Shown in pieces: positions 47,257-59,789 of a DNA stretch of 64,000 bases. The notes under the pieces were generated by a model. It ran no database searches. It was not told the origin of the DNA and saw only the letters and a list, made by a program, of their open reading frames with translations. Each line of letters begins with the position of its first letter. The first letter of the stretch is position 1. A program made the position numbers and the translations under genes. Origin of the DNA: Glycine soja (taxonomy: Eukaryota; Streptophyta; Magnoliopsida; Fabales; Fabaceae); NCBI RefSeq assembly GCF_004193775.1, contig NC_041005.1:17641865-17705864 (forward strand), written 5' to 3'.

Positions 47257-47305
47257 AACTTCGTACCCCATTGCCCAGAGGCTCTTCGCTATGCGAAGGT
47301 ATGGG
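47257..47305 (-). mobile_element. 5'-truncated SINE insertion (49 bp)
   Basis: Only the last 49 bases of the same SINE family (CTTCGTACCCCATTGCCCAG and TATGGG) are present, flanked by a perfect 12-bp TSD GGAAAACGTAAA (47245..47256 and 47306..47317). The TSD shows that it inserted in truncated form and was not eroded later. Confidence 0.93.
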
Positions 47306-47639
47306 GGAAAACGTAAATTGAAAACAAATTTTTTATATTAGTTACACTGAGTTATTTAATATTAGTAATTTTATTCATTTCACTTTCGTATGAAAATTTT
47401 TTTCCATTAAAAGTATGATATGATCTTTTTGTTTTGATAATAACGAAGTTACGAAAATTGATTCCACTATTATAAACCCGATTTATGAAGGAAAGACACA
47501 TATAGTGAAGAGTATTTTGTTTATCACATTTTGTCCTTTCTCTATTTTAATTTATAGCAAATTCGTGATTTTGGAAGTAAAAGGAGCTTACAATCAGCTT
47601 TAAATATGATACTGCCAATTTAAAAATGAAACAAAAACG

Positions 47640-48028
47640 TTAGGAAAATTGAAAAAACCCTTTCCATTAATAGGTACTTGCCAATTAATTTTTGCCAATC
47701 AATTTTAAATATTTTGTTGGAGTATGAAAATGGTCATGATCTTCAAATTAATGAGACTATTCCATTAGGATACGAAGATGATGATAATATTATGTTACTT
47801 AGTGTAATATCTAGAAAAAACCTTTCCATTGATAGGTACTTGCCAATTAATTTTTGCCAATCAATTTTAAATATTTTGTTGGAGTATGAAAATGGTCATG
47901 ATCTTCAAATTAATGAGACTATTCCGTTAGGATATGAAGATAATGATAATATTATGTTACTTAGTGTAATATTTGGAGTAAAAAATGATAGGTATAGTGT
48001 CTTCTTCAACCTTGTCTACATACAATAG
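47640..48028 (+). repeat. 162-bp tandem duplication with an open reading frame
   Basis: Two nearly identical copies (from about 47661 and 47823) keep one frame open for 116 codons, with the repeated peptide NFCQSILNILLEYENGHDLQ then INETIPLGYED. The frame starts inside the repeat and matches no family that I recognise. Open frames arise easily from a duplicated AT-rich unit whose length is a multiple of three, so I do not call it a gene. Confidence 0.7.
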
Positions 48029-49680
48029 TGATTCATGAAAAACAATCAACATGCAATGAGATAAACAAAAATGGAACCAAAACAAAAATGGAACCAAAAC
48101 GAAAACAAAAGTCAAACGAAATATAAAGAAAACAAATAAAGAAAATGAACTTGTAGATAGAGAAACAAAGAAAAGAATCTTGTTTGAGATAAAAATCAGA
48201 TAAAAATCGAATGTTTTTGGAGTTAAAAATGGCAGCTTTAGTGTCTCCTTCCACCTTCTCTACATACAATAACGATTCATAAAAAAAAATTAACATGCAG
48301 TGAGATAAACAAAAATGGAACTAAAACAAAAATAGGAGTAAAACGAAATATGAAGAGGAATGAAGACGAACGAAAATGGAAGTTGGAGAAACAAAGAAAC
48401 AAAGAAAACAGAATATGAAGGAAGATGAATGGAGAGGAATGAAAAAGGAAGATGGAGAAACAAAGAAACAAAGAAAACGAACATGTAGACAGAGAAACAA
48501 AGGAGACAAACCTTTTGACATAAAAATCAGATAAAAATGGAAGCTTTTTGGAGTAAAAAATGGCAGCTTCAGTGTCTTCTTCCACCTTCTCTGCATACAA
48601 TAGCAATTCATTAAAAACAATGAACAGGCAGTGAGATAAACGAAAATGGAACCAAAACAAAAATAGAAATAAAATGGAATATGAATATGAAGAGGAGTGG
48701 AGAGGAACGAAAATGGAAGATGGAGAGGATGTAAAAAATCAGCAACAACTCTTTGTAGCAAAAATGACAGAAGATAATTTTTTTTAAAAAACAAAATAGA
48801 ATTAGAAGAGAAACAAAAAGAAATCAGCAACAACTCTTGTAGCAAAAATGGGAGAAGATAATTTTTTGAAAAAAGGAAATTACGAAAAAAATGACACATT
48901 TGTTCTTCAACATAGAACTTGTACTCATGTAGAAAACAAAATAAAGGCAGCACACCCCAAAAAATTAAAGCTTTTGTGTTTACGAACCTGAACCCATGAA
49001 GTTTTTGAGATAAAAATCGCAACTTTAATGTGTTTTTCCACCTTCTCTGCATACAACATGCCAAAAGAACACAACAAAATTTAAACTTTTGTATTGGGAG
49101 AAGTTAGAAAACAAAATAAAGGTAGAACACCACAAAAAATTTAAGCTTTTGTGTCTACGAACCTGCATTTTAAAAAAACGAAAAAGAATTAGAAGAGAAA
49201 CAAAAAGAAATCAACAACAACTCTTGTAGCAAAAATGGGAGAAGAAAATTTTTTTAAAAAAGGAAATTACAAAAAAGATGACACATTTTTTGTTCAACAC
49301 AGAACCTGTACTCATGTAGAAAACAAAGTAAAGGCAGAACACCCAAAAAAATTTAAGCCTTTGTGTTTACGAACCTGAACCCATGAAGTTTTTGAGATAA
49401 AAATTGCAACTTTAATGTGTTTTTCCACCTTCTCTACATACAACATGCCAAAAGAACACATAAAAAATTAAACTTTTGTATTGGGAGAAGTCAGAAAACA
49501 AAATAAAGGCAGAACACCACAAAAAATTTAAGCTTTTGTGTCTACGAACCTGCATTTTAAAAAACGAAAAAGAATTAGAAGAGAAACAAAAAGAAATCAG
49601 CAACAACTCTTGTAGCAAAAATGACAGGAAATAATTTTCTTTAAAAAAAACGAAAAAGAACAGTAACCTCAAGTCCTATT
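47990..49680. repeat. Array of diverged 240-460 bp tandem repeats
   Basis: The anchor CCACCTTCTCT[AG]CATACAA occurs at about 48251, 48582, 49038 and 49425, with a weaker copy at 48007. Each is preceded by 'gagataaaaatc' or 'cagataaaaat'. A second anchor 'caacaactcttgtagcaaaa' occurs at about 48731, 48823, 49212 and 49602. Minus-strand open frames here are Phe-rich and have no domain. Confidence 0.85.
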
Positions 49681-49689
49681 GTTGCAACC

Positions 49690-49915
49690 CTTGCATGGGC
49701 AAAGAGCCGTAACCTTCAACACCACCGTTAGCCTGTCCCAAAAATCAAACCACAAAAAATCAAACCATAAAAAATTAGGCAAAAAAAGGAGAAAAAATAG
49801 ATAAAAATGGAACTTTTATTCTTCAATACCTTTATTCTTTAGTAGCCTATCCCAACTCTTCCATGGGCAAAGCCTCGCAACCTTCAGCACCGTCGTTAGA
49901 CTGTCCTAAAAATCA
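49690..49915. repeat. Two-copy repeat with CATGGGCAAAG core
   Basis: 'ccttgcatgggcaaagagcc' with 'aaccttcaacaccaccgtta' (about 49690-49740) recurs in altered form at 49857-49908 ('cttccatgggcaaagcctcg', 'aaccttcagcaccgtcgtta'). There is no coding reading that I recognise. Confidence 0.65.
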
Positions 49916-50295
49916 AAGCACAAAAAATTAGACAAAAAAGGGAAAAAAATAGAATATTGACGTGAAACAAAATATGGACGGACGCAAAAGAATAAAGGAG
50001 GAGAAACAAAAATGGGATGGATGCAAAAGAATAAAGGAGGAGAAACAAAAGCGGAGAAGAAAAAAAGGAGAAGATGGACAGGTGTCAATTCCTAGAAAAT
50101 CACATCACATAAATAAAGTATTAAAATAAAAATTCTTCTTTTTCTTTTTGTCCATATTCCATTATTTTATGTATTTATTTCTTTTAATAGTTTTCGTTTG
50201 TGTTGACTCATTTTTAGTTTTGGATATATCATACTATACAATGTCCTTATACTTTTTATAATAAATAATAATACATTTTTATTAAAAGATATATT

Positions 50296-50341
<46 letters not shown>

Positions 50342-50758
50342 TGATCATATAATATAGTAATATTAATAAAAATAATAATAATATTTTAAATAAAAAAGTG
50401 ACATTTAATTTCATATAATATAGTAATATTAATTAAAATAATAATAATATTTTAAATAAAAAAAGTGACATTTAATTTCTTAACAAATTTCCTTAGCAAT
50501 CAGATAACATTTGCTTTTAATAATTTACTAAATTTTGGCTGTCAAAGAAAATAATTTAATGAATTCCTTGAAGTTGTTGTCCACGTACAAATGAGCAATT
50601 AAAAAATAATGTGACAACATGTTGGTCAATATTCGGATTCCCACAAATGAGCAAAATAAATATAAATAAAATAATAAAAAAGAAGACAGTGAAGGGGCAT
50701 GACACGTGGACTGAAAGCATAAAAGAGGGTTTATTTGAGCAAAGAAGCAAGCATAAAA
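49916..50758. other. AT-rich DNA before solo LTR E
   Basis: No gene is recognisable. It holds a TA microsatellite at 50296 and a direct repeat pair around 'tataatatagtaatattaat' (50348 and 50415). It ends at the solo-LTR target TAAAA (50754..50758). Confidence 0.5.
50296..50335. repeat. (TA)n microsatellite
   Basis: About twenty perfect TA units in AT-rich DNA. Confidence 0.97.
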
Positions 50759-52412
50759 TGTAGAAGCAAAGCTTCATGGTGAATCAAAGGTGATTCAAAG
50801 GTGTTTTGATGATAACAATGATGATAACAAAAGATGATGACAAAGGTGATGACAAAAAGCTCAAAGATCAATCAAAGAACAACTCAAGTGACTCAAAGAT
50901 CAATCAAAGAACAACTCAAGTGAATCAAGAACAATTCAAGAGTTGAAGATAAGAATCAAGAAGAATTCAAGACTCAAGAAGAAAGTTAAGAGTCAAGAAT
51001 CAAGACTCAAGATTCAAGAATCAAGAGAAGACTTAATCAAGATAAGTATGAAAAGTTTTTCTCAAAAATTGAGTAGCACATGATTTTTCTCAAAACATGT
51101 TTACCAAAGAGTTTTTACTCTCTGGTAATCGATTACCAGATTGTTGTAATCGATTACCAGTAGCAAAATTGTTTTGAAAAAGTTTTCAAATTGAATTTAC
51201 AACGTTCCAATTAATTTCAAAAAGCTGTAATCGATTACAATGTTTTGGTAATCGATTACCAGTGCCTTTGAACGTTGAAATTCAAATTCAAATGTGAAGA
51301 GTCGCATCCTTTCACATAAAAGCCTTGTGTAATCGATTACACTGATTTGGTAATCGATTACCAGTGACTGTTTCTGAATAAATTAAAAGATGTAACTCTT
51401 CATAAAGGTTTTTGACTTTTTCAAATTGGTTTTAAGTTTTCCTAAAAGTTATAACTCTTCTAAATGGTTGTCTTGACCAGACATGAAGAGTCTATAAAAG
51501 CAAGGCTTTGTTTTGCATTTCAAGCATCTTGAACACTTATTCATACAATAGTTTACAAGCCTTGAATCTCTTTGAACTTCTTCTTCTTCTTTGTACCAAA
51601 AGCTTTTAAAAGTTTTCTGGTTTTCTAAACCTTGAAAACTTGTGTTATTCATCTTTTCATTCTCTTCTCTCTTTGCCAAAAAGAATTCGCCAAGGACTAA
51701 CCGCCTGAATTCTTTTTGTGTCTCTATTATCCCTTTTCCAAAAGAACAAAGGACTAACCGCCTGAATTCTTTTGTGTCTCCCTTCTCCCTTGTCAAAGAA
51801 TTCAAAACGACACAGTCTGAGAATTCTTTTGATTCTTCCCATTCCCTAATAAAAAAGTGTTCAAACGACTAACCGCCTGAGAATTCTTTTGTATCCCCAT
51901 TCACAAAGTATCAAAGGTTTAACAGCCTGAGATCTTTGTCTTAACACATTGGAGGGTACATCCTTTGTGGTACAAGTAGAGGGTACATCTACTTGGGTTT
52001 GACTAAGAACAAGAGAGGGTACATCTCTTGTGGATCAGTTCTAGTGGAGGGTACATCCACTAGGATTTCAAAGAGAACAAGGGAGGGTATATCCCTTGTG
52101 GATCTTTGCTTGTAAAAGGATTTTTACAAGGTTGAAAGAAATCTCAAGGACCGCAGGTCACTTGGGGACTGACAGGTTGTTGCCGAACCAGTATAAAAAC
52201 TCTTGTGTGTTTGTTTCCTTCTTCCCTACTCTTTTACTTTCCGCTGTGCATTTAATTTCCGCTTTTACTTTCTGTTAAGTTTCTCTTCTACTCCTCATTC
52301 TCTTAACAATTTAGTAAAATCCTTAGAAGAGTAATTTTTTAATTAGTAAAGATTTAGGAATAATTAATTCAAACCCCCCTTCTTAATTATTCTAAGGCCA
52401 CTCGATCCAACA
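50759..52412 (+). mobile_element. Solo LTR E
   Basis: It starts TGTAGAAGCAAAGCTTCATG and ends GGCCACTCGATCCAACA, 1654 bp, with TSD TAAAA at 50754..50758 and 52413..52417. A TATA box TCTATAAAAGC near 51489 supports plus orientation. It shares with LTRs A and B the GGTAATCGATTACCAG palindromes (six or so, 51125-51360) and the end pattern GGCCAC...CCAACA. It also has an internal run of 'gagggtacatc' repeats (51950-52100) and repeats of 'gactaaccgcctgaattctt' (51690-51890). Confidence 0.92.
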
Positions 52413-52429
52413 TAAAAGAGGGACTTGAA

Positions 52430-52680
52430 CATGGACTGAAGAGAGCAAGAAGAATTGGAGGGTTTATTATTTTTTTATTGGACAGGTGTCAACAGGACAG
52501 AGATCCGGAGGGTCTTGCTTTGAGCAAAGAAGCAAGCATAAGGGGCTTTGCTTGTATAATAGATAAAGATGGACAGGTGTCAACAGGACAGAGAATAGGC
52601 AGTGGACAGGTGTCAACAGGATAGAGAAAAGGTAGTCAGGGCCTTGCTTGTATAAATAGATAGATTACTTGAGAAAGAGA
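52430..52680. repeat. Short direct repeats flanking solo LTR E
   Basis: 'ggacaggtgtcaacaggaca' occurs at about 52480, 52570 and 52605, and 'gcttgtataaatagata' in two forms near 52550 and 52650. Similar words ('gcaagcataaaagagg') lie on the other side of the LTR (50740), so the LTR inserted into a repeat-rich unit. Confidence 0.7.
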
Positions 52681-54579
52681 CACTTGGTGCCTCGATTCTT
52701 ATTTAAAAAAACAGTTAAAAAATAGCATTAACAATTTTTTTTTAAAAAAAATGTGAGTAATTAATATCATATTTGAAAAGTTTATGAATAAAATAAAACA
52801 ATTATATATTAATAAATAATTTAGAAATGAGAAATGTGTATATTGAAGAGAATTTTTTTTATTAAAAAAGAGAGAATTTTCTCTATTAATAGTTGTTGAT
52901 AAATTAAAAAATAACTATATTGAATGAAATTTTTTTAAGAAATATTTTTCAATGAGTTCAATATTAGGATTTTTAATTATTATTTTAAAGGTTCTTTTAA
53001 CCTCTTTTCTCATAAAATCTATCATTTTCTTGTTTATTTTTTAATTAAATTTCAATGTATTTTTTAAAATATGAATAGTTAAAATTAATATTGTATCATA
53101 AAATGTTTTTATCATAAGTTTAAAATATAGTTTATATGTTTCAAAATATTAATTTATTAAGACATTTAATTGAAAAAATAAAAGAAAATAATTTGTCTCC
53201 GAGAATAATGGTTTGATTTTAAAAATATATAATAAAATATATGTTTAATTAATATTTTGATTTATAGATTAACATGAATACTTATTTTTATATAATTAAA
53301 TTTCTTAATAAATAATTATATTAAGGATAAACTATTGACGTTACCAATTGTTACATCTTTGACAAGTATACTGAATCTGACAAGTATACCAAATCATACA
53401 AGTAATATAAAATGAAAAAGTTCAAGTATTATTTTTCAAAGGACTTGTACAATAATTGACAATTTTCACACTTTTCACTGGCTAAACAAAATATAAAGCA
53501 AACTTCAAATAACAATAATTAAGGACAAAGATAGAAGTGGAAACTTAGAAACAAAACTATTAAAAGGGCTTTTTGACTCTCAAAGATCTAGATTGCGGAA
53601 AGGTGTTACTAGAAAATGATTGTTAACGTTGGAGTTTGACCATACACAAGTTATTAATCAATGTTTATAATTAATTTGTTATCACCAATTCATAAAAAAG
53701 TCTCATGACTAAGTTACTAATCCTTTGCATAGCTTAGCCAGTTAAGTTACTTGCTTCAAGAAAAGAAGTCAAAGGTGACTAATGGGTCTTGCTCTATTCC
53801 TTGCAACAATACCCCATTTGATGTTCTTCTCCTGTTCGTAGTTCAAATACATTTTTCAATTGCATTTAAACTATAAAATTAAGCAAATGGACGATCAAGC
53901 TAAAACAAACATTAAGCAAAAAAGAAAACACTTAACGGTGAATAATAAACATCTATTATAATAACTCAAAAGATATACATAAGTTTGGGTTTAGTTACAT
54001 TAAATCCCAACAAAGGGGAGCTCAACTACTCATGGTTGAAAGGAGCATCCATAATAGTGAAGAAAAGATGAAAAATGGAGGAGTGAGAGTTCCATGCAAC
54101 CTCACTTGTGTCCAAACTAGGTATATACATGCATATTGCGCTTGATTAAGACATGTACATATAATTAAAATGCTCATGAATAAAGGGTATTGTCAAAATG
54201 CTCTCTATTTAAAAACCATTTCAAAAGTTATTGTCATTTTTCTTTCACCCTCATACAACACTACAATAAAGTACAACTTGTAAAGAATTTACACGCACAA
54301 ATTAAATGATGATAAATAGAAAGAAATAAGTAATCATACATATTGAGCCTTAATGATCCTTAAGACATAAACATAGATGTATTCAAATAATTACAACTGT
54401 TTGCCACCCTTGAAAATATTATACAGTATCACCAAAATGATTAATATAACAAAATATCATGACACTGAGTATAGAAATCTTCCCACCCCACATATACATC
54501 AAAAAGGGAAAACAATCTTACACTCTAAGTTGTCACTACCCAAAACCCACAAACTAATTAGGGCAAAGTCATATCCTTA
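52681..54579. other. AT-rich DNA, possible degraded LTR-element sequence
   Basis: No open frame with recognisable content. The text around 53340-53620 and 54000-54110 ('ggggagctcaactactcatg') has the style of Athila-type retroelement untranslated regions, but no boundary or protein domain supports naming it. Confidence 0.35.
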
Positions 54580-55840
54580 AAAGGGTCACTCTCATCTCCC
54601 GAGGAATCCCATTCCTTATCGGATGAAACCATCTCTCCTCTGAACATCTCTTCACCGTAGACGCCCTAATAGAAAGAGATATCGGATGGCATGAGATCCT
54701 CATCGTCGATAAAATCTCCCACATCCTCATAGACTTCAACGGCTGTATTATGATAGAAGTGAGATCTAGTGGCCCTCCCACTAGCATCATGCCCAAGGAA
54801 GTGTCGCACGAACTAAAGTGAGGTATTTGGTTGCTCAAATCCCAAGTAGGTGTGGTAGGTGATAACATGGTTAATGCCGCACCGAGAAGTACGCTCCAAA
54901 GGAATGTGACACATAGTGTGTGCCTCTATGGTGATCGGTGGTATTCGGGGCTCATCTAACAACAAAAATTGGTGTCGGATGTAACCAAAGTGTGCGCGGA
55001 GGCATGCCTCTTCCTCCACCATATAACTATAGTAGTATCTACTGATCCACGTGAACATCCTTGGCGGATGCTCCATGACCTGCTCCTAAAATGTTGTGGG
55101 TTGTATGGGTGAGTCCTCCGCTCCTCAAATGCCACGAAAAACAAAAAAAACCACAGTATACAACCTTTTCACCACTGTGTAAGGTTGTCTAAGCAAACAA
55201 CACTCTCGTGTCCTAAGTGCATAACTATCCCACATATTTCACAATAAGGCCCAACCACTGCCACCAAGCCTCCCAGGTCATGATGGTCTTACATTTTTAT
55301 GTGGATGATAGTCGGGAGAGATCACCACATACAGATACAATGTGCATCAATCCCTAACTCCCAACTCAAAAAAGTATAGTCTCAAACCCAGTCAAGAATA
55401 GCAAAGTGAGGCCTATGAACTTACCGCACCAAATGAGTGCACCAAATGTTGGGTAGTCACTACTCGCTAATTCCCCTGAGCCTGTAAACCTCTCTGCCCA
55501 CTATGCACCAATGTATCTCTATCCATCATCCACTTTCTGAGCGCAACATCACCATTCACAGATGGCATAAAACCTTCGATTCATTACTCTTCCTTTAGTC
55601 CTCTTGCTCTTGTTGTCATGTCGTGTATGCAGCCTCATGCCGCGTAGGACTAACATAATCAAACATTCACACAACAAGAAATAAAGGCGAGGATCAAACG
55701 TACGTACTACTCTCAAGAAATCAATCTCAATCTCGCAAGTAATAAAAAGAACACGTTTATTCGTGGACAACATAACGGTAAAATACAATCAACCAAAAAA
55801 TATAACAAACAATTTGTCAAGGGTTGGACACCCCAGACCT
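54580..55840 (-). pseudogene. Degenerate coding remnant, unrecognised
   Basis: On the minus strand a series of frames reads as protein-like: RTFDPRLYFLLCECLIMLVL, then MEHPPRMFTWISRYYYSYMV, ACLRAHFGYIRHQFLLLDEP and ITYHTYLGFEQPNTSL. An acidic tail follows (VEVYEDVGDFIDDEDLMPSD, SSDKEWDSSGDESDP). Several stops and frame changes separate them. The acidic tail and lack of introns suggest a retroelement-borne protein. I do not recognise the family. Confidence 0.4.
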
Positions 55841-55859
55841 AACCCAGAGCGTGTACAGA

Positions 55860-58200
55860 AAAGGTAATCAATATATATATATATATAGATTTCACATAAC
55901 TTTTGACCTCTCACTTAACGCGAGAAGCGTGCTAAGCACAATTCCAACCCGAGAAGGAATCGCGCTGAGCGAGAATTGTCGCGCTTAGCGCAAGAAGAAT
56001 TGCGCTCAGTGCAAATTGTCATGCTTAGCGCCAAAAGTGGGCTCCCTCTTAGCGAGAAGAGCTCGCTAAGCGAGATCTGTAGATTATAAATATATTTTTC
56101 AGCGTGAAAAATACGATTTCACGCCTCTCTCTCTCAAAACTCCGTCCAAATCACCCTAGAAACTCCTCCTCCACCACCCATGACCATCGATGGCCACCAC
56201 AAGCTACCATTGCTTGCCGCCGAACCACTACACCAAGAGGAATATTTTAATCGGAGTAGAATCCTTAGAATCCACTGAATCCTTTCTTTCGTAGCTTCTC
56301 TAAGGTAATCTTGACTTCTAAGCTTTCTCTTAGTTAGTATGAGTTCCTCTTAGTATCTCTTGTATTTTGGGTATTGTAATAGGGAGTTTTTACACTTCCT
56401 TTGAAAAACCCTTGAAAATGAGATGTTGTAAAAGTTGTCTTTTATAAAATTGATGTTATTTTCATGACCTTCGTTGAACCCCAGTCACATTGGCATGATC
56501 GAAATTTCAAAATGATGTCTCTTTTTAGTAGAATCTGAAACACCCCCTTAGCCCTTTATGTTGGGGTAATTGACCCTGAATGTTGTTATTAACCTTGTTT
56601 CTGAAATCTATACTAAATTTTCTTTAATTTGGTATATAGAACCTTGCATTTGGACTGACAGACGTGAACGAGAGAGGTCTTTGAGCGACACAAAGAGGAA
56701 TTGATGGAGAACTCACGATAGGTAAGGTGAGTTTATTATAATTTACCACTTTTGATACCATAATTAGGGTTAGGGAACCTAACTATGGGGATGCATTCCT
56801 ATCCCTGTTGCATGTTGGTTTTCAAGAAAAATAATATTTTTGACTAATGGGATGTGATACGTCTATTATTGATAAATGACATTATTGTTTTTATTAGACC
56901 TGTGTTGTCTGAAGACCTGAGAAGTGTGAATCTCAAGCATGAACTATATATGTGTGTATATGCGGAATGTGATTTACTGATGATATTGTTATTGATGATA
57001 TAAATTGATATGAGGTGATGTTGATGTGTATGATAATGTTGATAGAGAATGATGTTGTTATTGAAGATGATATTGATACTAATTGATACGAGACGATGTT
57101 GGTGTTGATGATAATGTTGATATAGAATGATGTTGTTATTGATAATTATGTTGATATGAGATGATGTTGTCGTTGTTGATAATGTCATTGAGATGAGATG
57201 ATGTTGATGTTGTGAATGACATTAAGATGAGATGATGTTGATGTTGTGAATGACATTAAGATGAGATGATATTGATGTTGAGAATGACATTAAGATGAGA
57301 TAATGTTGATGTTGATAATGACATTGAGATGAGATGTTGTTGAAAATGTCATTGTGATGATGTGTGATGTGTATGTATATGGGGGGTGTAGTGACCATGT
57401 TGGATATCCCTGGTGGGAGAAATAGAGTGGTTAAAGAGTTTTGAACATCTCTGGAGGAGGATGACTTAGAATCTTTAATTATCCACGGTCAGTGCATTGA
57501 TGGTGCCTATGTTTCATACTTCATATTGCATGGAAATAATATAAACTTTTTCAGTAAGTACTTGTAGTTTCTCATGAGGGGAAATACTTGAACTTGAGGG
57601 CATGTCACTCGGTTTGGAACTCCCTTGAGACTCAGACTGATCACCATTGGGGGGGGGGGAGTTGTCTGTGCACGGCAGGGTGACCTTGACACTTACTGCC
57701 TATTTTTCCTAAGTGAGAGTGTCGTGTGGACATGCTTAGGCTATTTCCTTGATGAATGGTACTACATTGTATTTGAGATTTGAGGTCACATGCATGCATC
57801 ATACTGAGCATGATTGATTGGAATTATGGATGGATGATGACTACTTGTTGAATGTATGTTGGACTAATGGATGTTTGTGTATGCTTATGGTATTTGTTAA
57901 TGTTTTCTTACTAATTATGGTTATTTGATTTTTGAATTAATTTCTTTTATAATAAAATCACCCTTGCAATTTTTGTACCGTGTGGTTGGTACATGTGATG
58001 ATCACGAACCTTCGTTCGTGGGAGTAGTAGGGTACGCGAGTGAGATTCTTTTTTGGAGCTGCCAAGCCGATGTGATGACGTTGAGATTATTTTGGGAGAG
58101 AGTTGTGTTTTGTTAATCAACTCCTCCGTAGCTGGTTCTATAATTTTGTTTTTTTCAATTGAGAATGTAAATAACAAATTTAATTATATGTATGAACTAA
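55860..58200 (+). mobile_element. LTR-like retroelement DNA, boundaries not found
   Basis: At 55918-56080 there are repeated GCGCTTAGCG/CTCGCTAAGCGAG palindromes, a TATA-like ATTATAAATATA and a CT-rich leader, a layout seen in soybean gypsy LTRs. Further on, 'ggttggtacatgtgatgatc' (57986) and 'gaatggtactacattgta' (57755) resemble parts of LTR D ('gatcttgtgatgatctcaaa'). No TG...CA ends with a TSD could be fixed. Confidence 0.4.
56860..57370. repeat. Minisatellite of GATGATGTTGATGTTG type
   Basis: Irregular repeats of 'gagatgagatgatgttgatg' with 'gaatgacattaa' spacers, about 42 bases per unit in the best part (57180-57330), grading into looser repeats upstream. Confidence 0.85.
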
Positions 58201-58235
58201 TTTAGTTTTCATTATGTGAATGATGTATACTGGGT

Positions 58236-58272
<37 letters not shown>

Positions 58273-59596
58273 TTTAAGTAATTGTGTGTTGTTTAGGGAA
58301 TGTATATCGCAAAAAGTTTACCTTCATTTTTCATAAGCAAATTAATGGAATTTTTCTTTTAAAAATTGAAATTTACGCGGTTTAGAATGGTGATATCGCA
58401 GTGACAAGGCGGGTTGTATTAAGTCATCTAATATTCAAGATTCCCCTATTGTCTAGGTTCACCAAATTTCATTCCTAAACTTTAATTCGATTTTCTAGGT
58501 GCTCTAAAAATTGGTCTTTCCTAAACCTTATGTGTTACCCTAAAAAAAAACTCATTTTTGAGGTTAAAAATTCAAGAAAAACAGCCCACACAACAACACT
58601 AACCTGTTCAATTTTGTGCTGAAATTTTGGCTTCCTAAAAATCTCCTTAACTTGTTTTTCTCATAACTTTCTCTAGGAAATTCATTTTTAGATGCACCTG
58701 AAGTCTAACCCTAGGTTTTAACACCCAGAGAACTCATTTTTGACATCAAAACCTCAAGAAAAACAGCACGACACACAGATCCAGAACAAGGCAGCAATAT
58801 GAAATTTTCAAGACAACATATTCAAGGAAGTTTAAAGACAAGAATAGGATTCAAGAGTTGGAGAGACCCCCCTACCTTGATGATGCTCCATGAAATTTAG
58901 AAGAAAGAATGAGGGACTTTGGATTCAATTTTCCAACCTTCAAGAGTGCAAAAATAAGATTTTGAAACTACAAGTGAGAATAAGCAAGAAAAAATAAAGT
59001 GAAAATCAAGCTTAGAATTGAAAATGAAGGTCATTTACCTAAGTTTGATGGAAGAAGAGCTCAAGAACACATGGAAAAACTTGGAAGAAGAATGGAAATG
59101 GTGTCTCCTTCCCTCATGACCAGCTCATGAAAAAAGTGGAAGAATGACCAAGTTTGTGAGTTTTTGGAGTTTAAATGAACTTGTAGAAGAAGCTTAGAGC
59201 ATGATCCATTGGATTAAGGTGTTGACTTATCTTAACCACTCAATTTTGACTCATGAATGACCCTTGCTCAACTATGGATACCGTGTACATCAACTACCAA
59301 ATGTGGTGTGCTTCACTTTTGAAATATTTACTTAAAAAGGCTAAAGTAGAGTTTTGCTAAAAATTAGTATTCTCGCTTTATACCAAAACTAGTAAATTAT
59401 ATCCTAAATGCCTTGATTACTATGCTAATCTTCTTAGGATTACGTGTAACTAGAATGAACCTCACACATAGATCATTCTCACACAGAGTTAAATTACACT
59501 ATCACTTAGTGTACAACACAACTTTGTTACAAATGGAATTTTCATTTAGGCAGTTTCCATATCATTGTCAAGCTAGACTAAACAAATTATTTACAC

Positions 59597-59678
<82 letters not shown>

Positions 59679-59789
59679 ACAAAAACCAATAATTAAAGTA
59701 TCTAATCATTGCAATTAAATACACACAAGCACAAAAGACAACATAGATTTTTCTCTGTCAGCCTGAGTTGTAATTTTTGTCAGGGTGTT
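58201..59789. other. Repeat-like intergenic DNA with two microsatellites
   Basis: (TA)n at 58239..58269; (TA)n at 59600..59648 followed by (GA)n at 59649..59677. Between them, 'tcaagaaaaacagc' with 'ctcatttttga' is repeated (58545-58600 and 58730-58770), suggesting an old LTR-type repeat. No gene is recognisable. Confidence 0.5.

Noticed and set aside
48033..49064. Several long minus-strand frames (up to 247 codons) rich in Phe
   Set aside because: They arise from a tandem repeat array of AAACAAAAATGG-type sequence, change frame between units, and contain no domain.
55916..56085. GCGCTTAGCG palindromes as a regulatory array of a host gene
   Set aside because: This motif style is common in soybean LTRs and the flanks look like an LTR leader, so it was counted as retroelement sequence.
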